A stretch of 64,000 bases of DNA. It comes from Streptomyces marokkonensis. Its GTDB lineage: Bacteria; Actinomycetota; Actinomycetes; Streptomycetales; Streptomycetaceae. A program made the position numbers and the translations under genes. Positions 43,854 through 53,505 of the stretch are shown here, piece by piece (within the stretch, counting starts at the first letter, position 1; each line of letters begins with the position of its first letter). The stretch is from contig NZ_VSKS01000013.1 in assembly GCF_008312835.1 (NCBI RefSeq), forward strand, positions 124,001-188,000, given 5' to 3'. The notes beneath the pieces were generated by a model. That model saw only the letters and a program-made list of their open reading frames with translations, made no database searches and was not told where the DNA came from.

Positions 43854-44656
43854 AGGTACTTGGCCGTCGCCGGGTCCGCCGGGAGCAGCGTCTCCACGGC
43901 CAGCTCGGCGACGGTCACGTCCATCGGTGTGTTGAACGTCGAGATCGACGACACGAACGACAGCCTCCGGCCCTCGTGCTCGATGACCATCGGCAGCGCG
44001 AAGTACGCCACCGGCACGTCCGCTTCCTCCGGGTGCCGCTCGTGGGTGTCCGGGACCGGGAACGCCGCGACCTCCTCGTACAGGGCCCGCAGCGGCTCGG
44101 AGCGGCACAGCGCGATCTGCCGCCGCATCTGCTCCAGCAGATGCCCGCGCCACTCCCGCAGATTCAGGATCCGCGGCGCCAGCCCCTGCGGGTGCAGCGT
44201 GAGCCGCACCGCGTTCAGCGGCGGTGTCAGCAGCGACTCCGGGACGCCGTCGAAGAGCATCATGACCCCCCGGTTGGCCGCCACGACGTCATACATCGCG
44301 TCCACCACCAGCGCCGGGTACGGCTCGAAACCGCCGATCAGCCGCTCGATGCCGTCCCGCAGCGCGTCCAGTGCCGGATCGTCCAGCGGGGTGTGCGGGA
44401 ACCGGGGCGCGTAACCGGCCGCCATCAGCAGCGCGTTGCGCTCCCGCACCGGGACGTCCAGCTGCTCGGCCAGCCGCAGCACCATCTCCTCGCTGGGCCG
44501 GGAGCGGCCGGTCTCGATGAAGCTGATGTGCCGGGCGGAGGAGTCGGCGCGCAGGGCCAGTTCCAGCTGGCTGACCCGCCGCTGCTCCCGCCAGGCGCGC
44601 AGCAACGGGCCCACGCCATCGGCGCCGGCGGCGGTTCGGGACGGGACAGTGGTCAT
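43835..44656 (-). CDS. XRE regulator with MmyB-like ligand-binding domain
   Basis: A 273-residue protein: helix-turn-helix at 15-68 (LLRAWREQRRVSQLELALRADSSARHISFIETGRSRPSEEMVLRLAEQL) and a MmyB-type domain (YPALVVDAMYDVVAANRGVMMLFDG, REWRGHLLEQMRRQIALCRSEPLRALYEEV). Members often bind fatty-acid-like ligands and repress an adjacent gene. No Shine-Dalgarno is seen; TACGGT lies 6 bases before the ATG, which suggests leaderless transcription. It converges on the membrane-protein gene with 19-bp overlap. Confidence 0.85.
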   Translation of the reverse strand: MTTVPSRTAAGADGVGPLLRAWREQRRVSQLELALRADSSARHISFIETGRSRPSEEMVLRLAEQLDVPVRERNALLMAAGYAPRFPHTPLDDPALDALRDGIERLIGGFEPYPALVVDAMYDVVAANRGVMMLFDGVPESLLTPPLNAVRLTLHPQGLAPRILNLREWRGHLLEQMRRQIALCRSEPLRALYEEVAAFPVPDTHERHPEEADVPVAYFALPMVIEHEGRRLSFVSSISTFNTPMDVTVAELAVETLLPADPATAKYLQSWLS

Positions 44657-44781
44657 GCCAGGACCGTAGTCGAGAAGCGGCCGCACCGGGGAACCGCCCG
44701 CCTCCGGCCGGGTCCCGGGAGCCCTCCTGTGGCAGCCTGGGAGTCCGGCACGAGACCCCAACCGGCGAAGGAGCGCAGCCC

Positions 44782-45087
44782 ATGCCCGTCGAACCGCTGT
44801 CGCAGAAGGAGATCGAGGACCGGCTGGCCGGCCTGCCGGGCTGGTCGCTCGAGGGGGACCGCCTCACCCGCTCCTACCGGCTCGGCTCGCACGTCGCGGC
44901 GACGGCGATGGTCGTCCACATCGCCCAGGTGCAGGAGGAACTCGACCACCACTCCGACCTCACCCTCGGCTACGACACCGTGTCCCTCTCCGTGCACACC
45001 CACAGCGCGGGCGGCGCCGTCACCGCCAAGGACCTCGAGCTCGCCCGCAGGGTGGAGGACCTGGCGCCCGCACACGGTGCACACTGA
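44782..45087 (+). CDS. 4a-hydroxytetrahydrobiopterin dehydratase
   Basis: A 101-residue pterin-4a-carbinolamine dehydratase. The active-site motif E-x-D-H-H-S is visible in QEELDHHSDLTLGYDTVSLSVHTHSAGGAVTAKD, and GWSLEGDRLTRSYRL opens the fold. It recycles the pterin cofactor of aromatic amino acid hydroxylases. GAAGGAG precedes the ATG by 8 bases. It is followed 5 bp later by a methyltransferase gene. Confidence 0.92.
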   Translation: MPVEPLSQKEIEDRLAGLPGWSLEGDRLTRSYRLGSHVAATAMVVHIAQVQEELDHHSDLTLGYDTVSLSVHTHSAGGAVTAKDLELARRVEDLAPAHGAH

Positions 45088-45092
45088 GGCGC

Positions 45093-45908
45093 GTGCTGGA
45101 CTACGACGAGGAAGCGGAACGGTACGACGCCCTGCGCGGGGGTGAGGCCCGGGCGGCGGCCGCCGCCGAGGCCGTGCTGAGCCTCGTACCGGGCGGTGCG
45201 CGCGAACTGCTGGACGTCGCCTGCGGCACCGGCATCGTGACCAGGCGGTTTCCCGCCGCCCGCCCCGGACTGCGGGCGACGCGTGCCGACCTCGCCCCGT
45301 CGATGACCCGGATGGCCGCCGCCCGCCTGCCGGGCGCCGTGATCCGCGCGGACAGCCGCGCGCTGCCCTTCGGCGACGCCCGGTTCGACGTGGTGGTCAG
45401 CGTGTGGCTGCTGCACCTGATGTCCGGCCCGCGGGAGGTGCGGACGGTCGTCGGCGAGTGCGCCCGCGTCCTGCGGCCCGGCGGGGTGTACGTCACCACC
45501 GTGCACAAGGGCGCCTCCCACAACGTCGGCAGTGACATCGACGCGGTCCTCGCCGCCCGTCCGCCCAGCCCGGTGCCCGACGCCCCCGCCGACGTGGCGG
45601 CCGCCGCATCCGCGCACGGGCTGCTCCCCGCGGGGGAGGCCCGCTTCCGGGGCCACGGTCAGGGCCGCAGCCCCCGCCGCACCATCGCGGACCTGCGGCG
45701 CGGCTGGTTCGTCACCCTGCCCCCCGGGGAACCGGCCGCCGAGGAGTTCGCCTCCCGGCTGGCCGGCCTCCCCGACCAGGACCGGCCCCGCCCCGATCCC
45801 GTGTTCAGCCTGCGCGCGTACCGCAGGCCACCGACCGGCAACCCGGAGGGCCCCGGCGGCGACCGATGGACAAAATCCATCCGTCCTCCCAGGAGGTCCG
45901 CCCCGTGA
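45093..45908 (+). CDS. Class I SAM-dependent methyltransferase
   Basis: A 271-residue methyltransferase. Motif I LLDVACGTGIVTRRF (near 39), the acidic residue in RADLAPSM, ADSRALPFGDARFDVVVSVWLLHLM and the late VLRPGGVYVTTVHKG are typical of Methyltransf_11. The C-terminal third is Pro/Arg-rich. GTG start. It is 5 bp after the pterin dehydratase gene. Substrate unknown. The 3' end overlaps a small frame as GTGA. Confidence 0.85.
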   Translation: MLDYDEEAERYDALRGGEARAAAAAEAVLSLVPGGARELLDVACGTGIVTRRFPAARPGLRATRADLAPSMTRMAAARLPGAVIRADSRALPFGDARFDVVVSVWLLHLMSGPREVRTVVGECARVLRPGGVYVTTVHKGASHNVGSDIDAVLAARPPSPVPDAPADVAAAASAHGLLPAGEARFRGHGQGRSPRRTIADLRRGWFVTLPPGEPAAEEFASRLAGLPDQDRPRPDPVFSLRAYRRPPTGNPEGPGGDRWTKSIRPPRRSAP

Positions 45909-46057
45909 AGCACCCCCGCAGGCACGGCAGACACCGTGTGCTCCTCCCCGCGGCACTCGCCGTGGCGGCACCGGCCCGACACCAACTCCCGCACACAAGC
46001 TGCTTCACAGGCGCCGACATGCCCACCCCACCCCGACCCACCGTCTTCACACCCTGA
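45905..46057 (+). CDS. Short frame, possibly a truncated secreted-protein remnant
   Basis: A 50-codon frame begins at GTG with AGGAGG 7 bases upstream and overlaps the methyltransferase stop (GTGA). Its N-terminus (KHPRRHGRHRVLLPAALAVAAPA) looks like the basic and hydrophobic parts of a signal peptide, but the rest (RHQLPHTSCFTGADMPTPPRP) has no recognisable family. It overlaps the end of the convergent peptidase gene by 11 bp. It may be the start of a lost secreted protein. Confidence 0.35.
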   Translation: MKHPRRHGRHRVLLPAALAVAAPARHQLPHTSCFTGADMPTPPRPTVFTP

Positions 46058-46772
46058 GCGTCCGGCATTCCAGGGCCCGCTCGTGGGCCACACCACCCGG
46101 GCCCGCCTGTACCCGGTACAGGCGGGCTTCGGAACTCCGCGTCACCGCCTCGACGAGCCGGCCGTCCACGAACAGGGCGCCCGCCCCGTCCTCCACCGCC
46201 CACCCGGCGGGCAGCATGCCACCCGCCACGGCCGCCCGGTAGGAGTCCCGGCGGCCGGGTTCACCGTCGTGGTGCGGACACACCGACCCGGGCAGCAACC
46301 CCAGGCCGTCCGCGAGGTACGTCAACGGGCCGAAGGAGTCGGTGAGCGACCCCTCGGCCCAGCAGTTGGCGCCGGCACTGATCCCGCACAGCAGGGTCCC
46401 GCGCTCGTACGCCTCGCACACCAGACGGTCCACACCGTGGACCCGCCACACCGCCAGAAGATTGGCGGTGTTGCCGCCCCCCACGTACACGACGTCCTGG
46501 GAGAGCAGGAAGGCCCGTAGTGCCTCGTCGTCGAGCTCACGCCTGAACAAGGACAGTACGGACGGCTCGCAGCCCCGCGTCCGGAACGCGTCGAGGAACT
46601 TCTCGGCATACGCGGGTGCGTCCCCGCTGGCCGTGGGCACGAAGCACACCTTGGGCCGTGGCCCGCGGGCATGACCGAGCAGCCAGTCGTCCAGCAGCCC
46701 GTCGTCGTCGGTGGAGAAACCGCCGCCGAGGAGGGCAAGACGACGCGCGGGGACGCGGCGGTCCCGGGACAT
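46047..46772 (-). CDS. Peptidase S51 family protein (peptidase E-like)
   Basis: A 241-residue class-I-glutamine-amidotransferase-fold serine peptidase. The nucleophile is in GISAGANCW (Ser132), with VVYVGGGNTANLL near 95 and LGLLPGSVCPHHDGEPGRRD near 165. Peptidase E cleaves Asp-X dipeptides. The ATG overlaps the stop of the CPT-like kinase gene (ATGA), so translation is coupled. No strong ribosome site. Confidence 0.87.
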   Translation of the reverse strand: MSRDRRVPARRLALLGGGFSTDDDGLLDDWLLGHARGPRPKVCFVPTASGDAPAYAEKFLDAFRTRGCEPSVLSLFRRELDDEALRAFLLSQDVVYVGGGNTANLLAVWRVHGVDRLVCEAYERGTLLCGISAGANCWAEGSLTDSFGPLTYLADGLGLLPGSVCPHHDGEPGRRDSYRAAVAGGMLPAGWAVEDGAGALFVDGRLVEAVTRSSEARLYRVQAGPGGVAHERALECRTLRV

Positions 46773-47338
46773 CAGCCGACCGCCCGCAGGTCGGGGCGCA
46801 GTGCGGTGCGGAGCTTCTCGAATGCGGTGGGACGCGGCTGGTGGGGCAGGAAGTCGCTGATCCGGCGTGCGCAGTCCGCCGCACCGGCAGCGGTCGTATC
46901 GCATTCGATGTCGTACAGGCCGTGTGAGTGCACCAGCTCGAACTGCCGGTCCGCGAGGCCGGCGGGGCGGTCGCCGCGTGCCTGCTCGCGTCGCCGCAGT
47001 TCTTCCAGTGAGCAGCGGACTCCGACCAGGACGACGTCCCGCGCGGGGAACAGTTCGAGACAGTCCAGCAGGCGCCACTCCTCACTCAGTACGTGGTCGA
47101 CGACCACGTTGTTGCCCGCCGCGGCCATGCCGGCGACCGCCCGGTGAAACCCCCTCCAGGTGCGGTGCAGCACGTCGGGGAGTTCCTCCGCGGGGATCTC
47201 CCGGCGTGACCGCATCGCGTGGAAGGAGTCCACGGGCAGGTGGAAGTACGGCTCGTCCAGCATCAGCAGCAGTTCCCGCGCGATGCTGGACTTCCCCGAA
47301 CTGGACGTGCCGTTCAGGAAGATGATGCGGCCGGGCAT
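46772..47338 (-). CDS. Chloramphenicol phosphotransferase-like kinase
   Basis: A 188-residue P-loop kinase. It starts PGRIIFLNGTSSSGKSSIARELL (Walker A 10-17), has the CPT-type VDSFHAMRSRREIP with Asp37, VVVDHVLSEEWRLLDCLELFPARDVVLVGVRCSLEELRRREQARGDRPAGLADRQ and ends HSHGLYDIECDTT. CPT proteins of chloramphenicol producers phosphorylate the drug; the family is broad. AAGGAG lies 6 bases before the ATG at 47338. Linked with peptidase S51. Resistance is unproven. Confidence 0.87.
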   Translation of the reverse strand: MPGRIIFLNGTSSSGKSSIARELLLMLDEPYFHLPVDSFHAMRSRREIPAEELPDVLHRTWRGFHRAVAGMAAAGNNVVVDHVLSEEWRLLDCLELFPARDVVLVGVRCSLEELRRREQARGDRPAGLADRQFELVHSHGLYDIECDTTAAGAADCARRISDFLPHQPRPTAFEKLRTALRPDLRAVG

Positions 47339-47392
47339 CCGAGGCTCCTTGCTGTCGCCGGTGGAGGAGGCACCATTCTCCACCGGCGGCTT

Positions 47393-50038
47393 TCAGCGGA
47401 GCGTGCAGGTCCGGTCGCCCAGGCGGAAGGACGCCGGCGTCCCGTTCGCCGCCGAGCGGGTCGCCGTGAAGCCGAAGGCTGCCGATGAACCCGCCGTCAC
47501 CGTGCCGTTCCAGTCGGTGTTGCGGACCGTCACCGCCGGACCCGACTGGGCGTGGGACCCGTTCCAGAGCTGGGAGATCTTCTGGCCGTCCGCGAAGGAC
47601 CAGGTCAGGGACCAGCCGTTCCAGGTGGCCGAGCCCGTGTTGGTGAGCCGGACGTCGGCCTGGAAGCCGTCGGCCCACTGGTTGGTGATCCTGTAGGTCA
47701 CCTCGCAGGTGCCGGACGGGTCAGGGTCCGGTTCGCCGCCGGTGCCCGCCGTGTCGCCGTAGACGACGCCGCGGCCGTTGGTCGCCACGTACACGCGGCC
47801 GTAGACCCGCGGGTCACCGGTGATGGCCGCGCCGGTCCACCCCCACTGGTGGGCGTCGTCGTTGACGCGGGTCCAGGTCGCGCCCCGGTCCGTGGAGCGG
47901 AAGATGCCGCGTACGCCGCCGATCTCCGCGCTGGTGAAGAGGGTCTGGTAGGAGGCCCCCGGCGCCGCCTTGCCGAAGCCGATCGTGTCGGCCTCGCCGA
48001 CGCCCGGCAGCTTCCTGAACGTCGCTCCCGAGTCCGTCGAGTGCCACAGACCGTACGGCCCGTCGCTCGCCCCGCCGGCCAGCCAGACCTCGCCCTCCGC
48101 ACCCGGAAGGGCCTTGAAACGCACGCTGTCGCCCTCGGGGAGCCCCGTCGCGGACGACGCCTCGAAGGTCGCGCCGCCGTCCGTACTGACGTAGAACCTG
48201 CCCGACTTGAAGCCGTAGAAGGTCATCGGGTCCTCCCGGTCGGACTCGACGACCGCCCCGGCCGGGATGCCGCTCGACGCCGTCCAGGACGTGCCGAACC
48301 CGATCGCGTAGTGGACGCCGGTGCCCTGCGGGCTCCACACGAAGCGGCTGCCGTCGGCCGCCGCCGCGACCGTCCCGCCGCCGCTCACGCCCGAGGGGTC
48401 CGTCCCCGCGAACCAGTTGGCGCCGTTGTCCGTCGAGAACGCGATGTGCGGGCCGGAGTCCAGATGGCCGGCCCGGACCACCGTGTCCGGGTCCGACTCG
48501 GCGAAGTCCAGACTGGTCGTCGACGTGAAGTTCGGACGGGTGAACATCATCGACGGCACCTCGGTGAGATCCGTGTGCCGGAAACCGCCGATGTCACCGA
48601 GCGCGCTGAGCAGCGGGGCACCCGACGGAGGAGACGCGAGGTCGTTGACGGCCGTCTCCTCCAGGCCGCGCACCATCGGCCGGATGGTGAACGGCGTGTC
48701 GTCGTCCCAGTTCGTCAGGTCCTCCGTGCCGTAGACCGTCGCGCCGGTGCCGTACATCATCCGGTCCGGGTCGAACGGGTCGATCTCCAGCGCCTCCGTC
48801 ATCCAGCCCAGTTTCGGGCTCTGTTCGGGCGGCGACGGGTTCGCGTCCCAGGTCAGCCAGGGCGACGACGAGACGTCCATCGTGTAGCGGTTCTCGCGGT
48901 CCGGGTAGGAGGTGTAGCGCCACGCCTGGGTCCACGTCCCGCCGCTGTCCGTCGAGCGGAAGATCTGGGTGTCCGGCCACCACGAGCTGTACGCCGTCGC
49001 CATCACCGTGCCCGGGTTCTGCCGGTCCACCGTCAGCCCGCTGAACCCGTAGTAGGTGTCCGCCTCCGCGACCGGGCTGATGTCGGTCCAGGTGCCGCTC
49101 TCCGTCGCGTACCGGTACAGCCGGCCCTTGCCGCCGTCGTACGGGCCGCCCGTGTCGCTGTACGCGAGGTAGAGGTAGCCGTTCTCGGCGTCCAGGACGC
49201 CCTTGTGCGCCAGGTATCCCGTCGGCTGCCCGGCCAGCCGCTGCCATGTCGCGCCCGCGTCCGTCGACCGGTACACGGCGTTCTCCTTGTCGGCGACCCC
49301 GACGTACACCGTCTTCGTCGCCGTCCCCGCGCCGCCCGTCGACTCGTCGAAGGTGACCCAGACGATTCCCTGGTTGTCGGACGCGTACCCGGTCGTGTCA
49401 CTCGGATCCTGGACGTAGTTCCCGGGGTTGGGGAAGGACGTCACCTCCGACCAGGTGGCGCCCGCGTCGGCCGACCGCCACAGCCCGTGGCCGCTGGGCG
49501 CGCCCAGGTACAGCACGTCGTTGTCGTGGGGGTCGACCGCCAGGCGTTCCCCCATGCCCCGCCCCGGCATGTTCCCGCCGAGCTTGAACGGCAGACCGGC
49601 CTTCCGCCAGCTCGCGCCCCGGTCGGTGGAGCGCAGCACGGCTCCGTTCGCCGGGTCCCAGTCGTTGGTGTACGTGCCGACCGCCGCGTACACCCGGTCG
49701 GGGTCGACCGGATCGGAGGCGAGGCTCACCACACCGGTGTGGCCCCAGTCGTCCCAGCCGACCGAGTCCAGGAGGGGGGTCCAGGTCTTCGTGGCCTCCT
49801 GCCAGCGGTAGGCGCCGCCGATGTCGGTGCGGGCGTAGGCCAGGTCCTTCTCGCCGCGGTTGAAGACGATGCCGGGCACGAAGCCGCCGCCGTCGATGCG
49901 CGCGTTCTTCCAGGTGTAGGTGTCGGCGGCGGGCGCGGAGGCCGGCTCGGGGGCGTCGGCGGCCAGGGCGGGCGGGCCGCCCGCGAGCAGACCGGCCGCC
50001 AGCGCGAGCACGGCCGTGAGGACGCGGGTTCTTCGCAC
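47393..50038 (-). CDS. Secreted GH74 xyloglucanase with C-terminal CBM2
   Basis: An 881-residue protein. Residues 1-26 are a signal peptide. Residues 40-760 form the two seven-bladed propellers of GH74 with repeated RSTDxGxTW blades; the two catalytic aspartates are in YARTDIGGAYRW (Asp72) and in EALEIDPFDPDRMMYGTGA. A Pro/Asp linker leads to a CBM2 (about 777-881: CEVTYRITNQWADGFQADVRL, WNGWSLTWSF, TCTL). GAGGAAGGA lies 7 bases before the GTG. It acts on xyloglucan or cellulose outside the cell. No CebR box is seen before it. Confidence 0.93.
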   Translation of the reverse strand: MRRTRVLTAVLALAAGLLAGGPPALAADAPEPASAPAADTYTWKNARIDGGGFVPGIVFNRGEKDLAYARTDIGGAYRWQEATKTWTPLLDSVGWDDWGHTGVVSLASDPVDPDRVYAAVGTYTNDWDPANGAVLRSTDRGASWRKAGLPFKLGGNMPGRGMGERLAVDPHDNDVLYLGAPSGHGLWRSADAGATWSEVTSFPNPGNYVQDPSDTTGYASDNQGIVWVTFDESTGGAGTATKTVYVGVADKENAVYRSTDAGATWQRLAGQPTGYLAHKGVLDAENGYLYLAYSDTGGPYDGGKGRLYRYATESGTWTDISPVAEADTYYGFSGLTVDRQNPGTVMATAYSSWWPDTQIFRSTDSGGTWTQAWRYTSYPDRENRYTMDVSSSPWLTWDANPSPPEQSPKLGWMTEALEIDPFDPDRMMYGTGATVYGTEDLTNWDDDTPFTIRPMVRGLEETAVNDLASPPSGAPLLSALGDIGGFRHTDLTEVPSMMFTRPNFTSTTSLDFAESDPDTVVRAGHLDSGPHIAFSTDNGANWFAGTDPSGVSGGGTVAAAADGSRFVWSPQGTGVHYAIGFGTSWTASSGIPAGAVVESDREDPMTFYGFKSGRFYVSTDGGATFEASSATGLPEGDSVRFKALPGAEGEVWLAGGASDGPYGLWHSTDSGATFRKLPGVGEADTIGFGKAAPGASYQTLFTSAEIGGVRGIFRSTDRGATWTRVNDDAHQWGWTGAAITGDPRVYGRVYVATNGRGVVYGDTAGTGGEPDPDPSGTCEVTYRITNQWADGFQADVRLTNTGSATWNGWSLTWSFADGQKISQLWNGSHAQSGPAVTVRNTDWNGTVTAGSSAAFGFTATRSAANGTPASFRLGDRTCTLR

Positions 50039-50056
50039 GGTGCGGTCCTTCCTCGT

Positions 50057-50079
50057 GGGGGGAGGGGGAGGGGGAGGGA
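50057..50079 (+). other. G-run cluster with quadruplex potential upstream of GH74
   Basis: Four runs of at least four G (GGGGGG-A-GGGGG-A-GGGGG-A-GGG) follow one another on the plus strand in the region upstream of the GH74 start, which is C-rich on the minus (coding) strand. The 300-bp gap 50039-50338 also holds a perfect hairpin CCCCCGGCC-GGA-GGCCGGGGG at 50188-50208 of a kind common in streptomycetes. Confidence 0.6.
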
Positions 50080-50290
50080 GCGTGCGAGGGCCGGGCGGTC
50101 CTCCGTGCGTGGCCCCCGTCGTCGAACCCCCGTCGTCCGCCCGGAGGGCGGGCCGCGCGGCGTCAGGTGCGTGCTCTCTCTGGGGTCCCCCCGGCCGGAG
50201 GCCGGGGGAGTGCCGGTGAGAGTGCGTGCATGACGTCGTGAGGCAGACGGGGGTCCGACGACAGGGACCGAGAACCGCCCGGCCCGTGGT

Positions 50291-50315
50291 GGCCCCGGCG
50301 TCAGGTGCCGGGGCC
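50291..50315 (-). terminator. Terminator after the GH48 gene
   Basis: GGCCCCGGC pairs perfectly with GCCGGGGCC across a 7-base loop, 24 bases downstream of the GH48 stop on the minus strand. Confidence 0.7.
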
Positions 50316-50338
50316 GGTACGCGGAGCGTCGGCGGGGG

Positions 50339-53254
50339 CTATTCGAGAAGCTCCGCGTACGAGCCCATGGCCAGCGCGATGTCGGCCTGGGCCCAGAACC
50401 GGTGGTACGTGAAGGTGGGCGCGGCGCCGCCCTCGAGATAGCTCTCGATCTTCGACCAGGCCGGGTCGTCCTGGTAGAAGGACCGGATCGACTCGAAGGT
50501 GGACGACGAGTTGATCGCGTCACCGTTGGGCATGGTGCCCGTCCAGCCGCTGGGGACGTACACCGGGTCGTCGAAGCGGTTGTAGTCGGCGCGGGTCTCC
50601 GGGACGGCGATGCCGAGCGCGTCCTGGTTGTTCTCCCACATGCCGTCCAGCAGCGCCTTCGCCGTGGACGCCGCCTCCGTGTCACCGGAGCGGTCGGCGT
50701 AGTACGTCAGCGTCTTGGCGTAGGCCGCGGCCACACCGACGTCGTTGGTGTAGTCGGTGACGCTGACGTGCAGCCCGCTGTTGGCGCCGGGCGACGACGC
50801 GTTCCAGGTGTCGGGCTTGCCCGACCACTGCAGCGTCGCCGGGATCCGGAAGGAGCCGTCCGGGTTGATCGTGGTCTCGGACAGCGCCCAGTCCACCCAC
50901 TTGTCGAGGACCGACTTGGCGAGGGCGTTGCCGGTCTGCTGGTACAGCTCGGCCACGCGCTCCATCGACCACGCCTGGAAGCCGAACCACTGGTTCGAGG
51001 GCGGGTCGTGGTACACCGGCTTCTCGTCGTAGTGCATGCCGTAGAAGGTCGGCGTGCCGGACGGCGGGGTGGTGTACCGGCCCGCCCAGCTGTTGGTCGC
51101 GCCGCCCGCGATGCCGCCCTCGTCGGACTGCAGCCAGCGGTAGAACTCCAGCTGCCGCTGCATCGACTTCGCCCAGTCGCCCGCGCCCGTCGCCGACTTC
51201 GGCTTCAGCGGCGCGTACTGGCTCAGCGCGTACGCGGCGAGCGGGTTCTGGTAGCCGCCGTGCGCGTGGCTGGAGCCGATGCGCCAGGCCCAGCCCGCCG
51301 AGGTGTCGGTGGCGCCGCCCCAGGCGTAGTACCAGGACAGCAGGTAGTGCGAGGCGTCCTTGCCGGTGCCGGCCGGGCAGGACGGGCTGGTGCAGTCGCC
51401 GACCTTCTTGAAGTACTTGTCGTACATGGCGTAGCGCAGGTAGTCGCCCATCTTCGCGGCCTTGGCGACGGTCGCGGACACCTGGGAGCCCTTGCCCTGG
51501 TCCTTCGCCCACAGGTCCGCCCAGTACGCGGCCTGCACGGCACGCGCGTCGGCGTCCGGCGCGTTGGTGAACTTCCACTGCTTGGCGTAGGACGCGTCCT
51601 TGGTGAACAGGTCCAGGTAGCCGTTCTTCCCGCCGTACTTGAAGGCGTCGCAGGTGGGCTGCGGGACGGTCTCCCACACCGACTCCTGCGGCCCGCGCTG
51701 GAAGGTGTTGATGTACGACGGTCCGGTGTCCGCCGGACCCGCCTCGCACTTGCCGGGCGAGTTGCCGTAGCCGTACACGTTGTCGACGTCCTGGATCCAG
51801 TGCATGCCGTAGACGTCGTCCGTGCCGTAGGCGGACTTCAGCTCGGCCGCGATCGGGTCGGGGCCGACCGAGACACCCGAGTCGAGGGCGGACGGGTACT
51901 CGTTCGGGGTGTCGTGCTCCGGCGCGTAGGTCGCCGGCTTCGAGGCGTTGTAGAAGGAGTTCGTCGGCTGGTCGGCGTGGGTCGGGATCATGTACTTCTC
52001 CATGATCTCCCAGGCCCCGTTGAACTTCGACCAGTCACCGGTCACCTTGCCGTACATCGCCTGCAGCCACAGCAGGTAGCTGTACGCCTCCGAGGTGGTC
52101 TCGTGACCGTGGTCCGGCGCCTCGACGATCAGCGTCTCGACCGAGTGGTACGGGATGCCCTCCGGCGAGAAGTAGCCGTTCGCCGGGTCGGTGATCTTCC
52201 CGTACAGCTCCAGGAAGCGCGCGTCGTACGCCTTCTGGGCGCCCAGCTGCGTCACCGTGACCGCCGCCTTGGCGTGGCCGGGTGCCGAGGACTCGAAGAC
52301 GGCCGAGCCGCTGCCCGAGGAGTCGGCGGAGATCGTCACCTTCTGCGCGGTGTTCCAGTTCGACGGGGTGAAGGTGAGCGAGGCGCCACCGGAGACCGAC
52401 AGCCCCGTGTTGCCGCTCGCACGCGTCGTCGTGACGGTCACGTTCGCGGTCGGCTGCTTGGACAGCTTCACCTCGTAGGTGCCCGACTCACCCTGCTGGA
52501 CGCCCAGCTGGGACGGCGTGGCCACCACGGTGGGACCGGAGGCGACCGTGATGCCGACCGGGGTGGAGTCGGCGGAGGCGCCCATGCTGTCGTACGCCTT
52601 CGCCACCAGCGAATGACTGCCCACGGCCAAGCCGGCGGCCGAGAGCGTGAAGGGCGCGCTGGTGTCGGTGCCCAGCAGCTCGGTGTCGTCGTAGAACTCC
52701 ACCTTGGTGATCGTGGCGTCGTCGGCCGCCGCGGCGGTGGCCGCGAGCGGGACGGTCTCGCCCTGCGTGTAGACCGCGCCCGCCTGCGGGCTGGTCAGCA
52801 CGGTGATCGGCGGCTGGTGGGCCCCGGTGCAGGTGGTGCCGTTGATCGCGAAGGACGTGGGAGCGGCGTTGCTGCCGCTGTAGGAGAACTGCGCGCCGGT
52901 CGTGACGGCGCCGCCGGCGGCGATCCGGGCGTTGTGCCCGGCGTTCTTCACGGTCACGGTTGTGCCGGACTGCGACCAGCTGCCGTTCCAGCCGTTCACC
53001 AGCCTCTGGTTGCCCGCGTAGTCGTACGTCAGGGTCCAGCCGTCGATGACGTCCGCGCCGCGGTTGGTGAGGGTCAGGTCGACGGTGAAGCCGGACCCCC
53101 AGTCGTTCGCCTTGTGGTCGACGCTGCACTGAACCGCGGCCGCCTGGGCGGGAGTCGAGCCGGTCGAGAGCATCGTCAACGGAAGCGCCAGAGCGGCCGC
53201 GACGGCCGTTAACAGGCGCCGGACGCCGCTGCGTCTCCTGGGTGGGGGATGCAT
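50339..53254 (-). CDS. Secreted GH48 cellobiohydrolase with N-terminal CBM2
   Basis: A 971-residue protein. Signal peptide 1-38; CBM2 at about 40-145 ([36 protein letters not shown]); an Ig-like domain at 150-235; a Calx-beta-like domain at 240-335; then the GH48 catalytic domain (345-971) with the catalytic-acid region [28 protein letters not shown]. It cleaves cellulose from reducing ends to cellobiose. AGGAGGA lies 10 bases before the ATG, and a perfect CebR box is 47 bp upstream, so cellobiose induction is expected. Confidence 0.94.
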   Translation of the reverse strand: MHPPPRRRSGVRRLLTAVAAALALPLTMLSTGSTPAQAAAVQCSVDHKANDWGSGFTVDLTLTNRGADVIDGWTLTYDYAGNQRLVNGWNGSWSQSGTTVTVKNAGHNARIAAGGAVTTGAQFSYSGSNAAPTSFAINGTTCTGAHQPPITVLTSPQAGAVYTQGETVPLAATAAAADDATITKVEFYDDTELLGTDTSAPFTLSAAGLAVGSHSLVAKAYDSMGASADSTPVGITVASGPTVVATPSQLGVQQGESGTYEVKLSKQPTANVTVTTTRASGNTGLSVSGGASLTFTPSNWNTAQKVTISADSSGSGSAVFESSAPGHAKAAVTVTQLGAQKAYDARFLELYGKITDPANGYFSPEGIPYHSVETLIVEAPDHGHETTSEAYSYLLWLQAMYGKVTGDWSKFNGAWEIMEKYMIPTHADQPTNSFYNASKPATYAPEHDTPNEYPSALDSGVSVGPDPIAAELKSAYGTDDVYGMHWIQDVDNVYGYGNSPGKCEAGPADTGPSYINTFQRGPQESVWETVPQPTCDAFKYGGKNGYLDLFTKDASYAKQWKFTNAPDADARAVQAAYWADLWAKDQGKGSQVSATVAKAAKMGDYLRYAMYDKYFKKVGDCTSPSCPAGTGKDASHYLLSWYYAWGGATDTSAGWAWRIGSSHAHGGYQNPLAAYALSQYAPLKPKSATGAGDWAKSMQRQLEFYRWLQSDEGGIAGGATNSWAGRYTTPPSGTPTFYGMHYDEKPVYHDPPSNQWFGFQAWSMERVAELYQQTGNALAKSVLDKWVDWALSETTINPDGSFRIPATLQWSGKPDTWNASSPGANSGLHVSVTDYTNDVGVAAAYAKTLTYYADRSGDTEAASTAKALLDGMWENNQDALGIAVPETRADYNRFDDPVYVPSGWTGTMPNGDAINSSSTFESIRSFYQDDPAWSKIESYLEGGAAPTFTYHRFWAQADIALAMGSYAELLE

Positions 53255-53300
53255 GGTGCTGGTTCCTCCTGCGACTCGGTCATGTCAAGCCTTGAACCAG

Positions 53301-53314
53301 TGGGAGCGCTCCCA
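53301..53314. promoter_or_regulatory. CebR operator (perfect)
   Basis: TGGGAGCGCTCCCA, the exact CebR consensus palindrome, 47 bases before the GH48 start. CebR is the LacI-type repressor that releases DNA when cellobiose or cello-oligosaccharides bind. Confidence 0.92.
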
Positions 53315-53443
53315 TAGTGAGGACGGGGTGGTGAGCGGTCAAGCCTTGTGGAGAATCGAAAAGATTCGACGGTTCGAGTCGGGCGAATGTCAGCAGCCCC
53401 TCTGTTCTTCGCCGTCACTTGGCGCTAGCTTCAAGTACACCAG

Positions 53444-53457
53444 TGGGAGCGGTTCCA
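53444..53457. promoter_or_regulatory. CebR operator (two mismatches)
   Basis: TGGGAGCGGTTCCA, the CebR palindrome with two changes in the right half, about 290 bases before the GH6 start. The -35/-10 of the GH6 promoter likely lies close by. Confidence 0.8.
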
Positions 53458-53505
53458 TCAGTCGACGCGTCCGTCACGACGCGTCCGAGCTGCAAGGAGT
53501 CGCTC

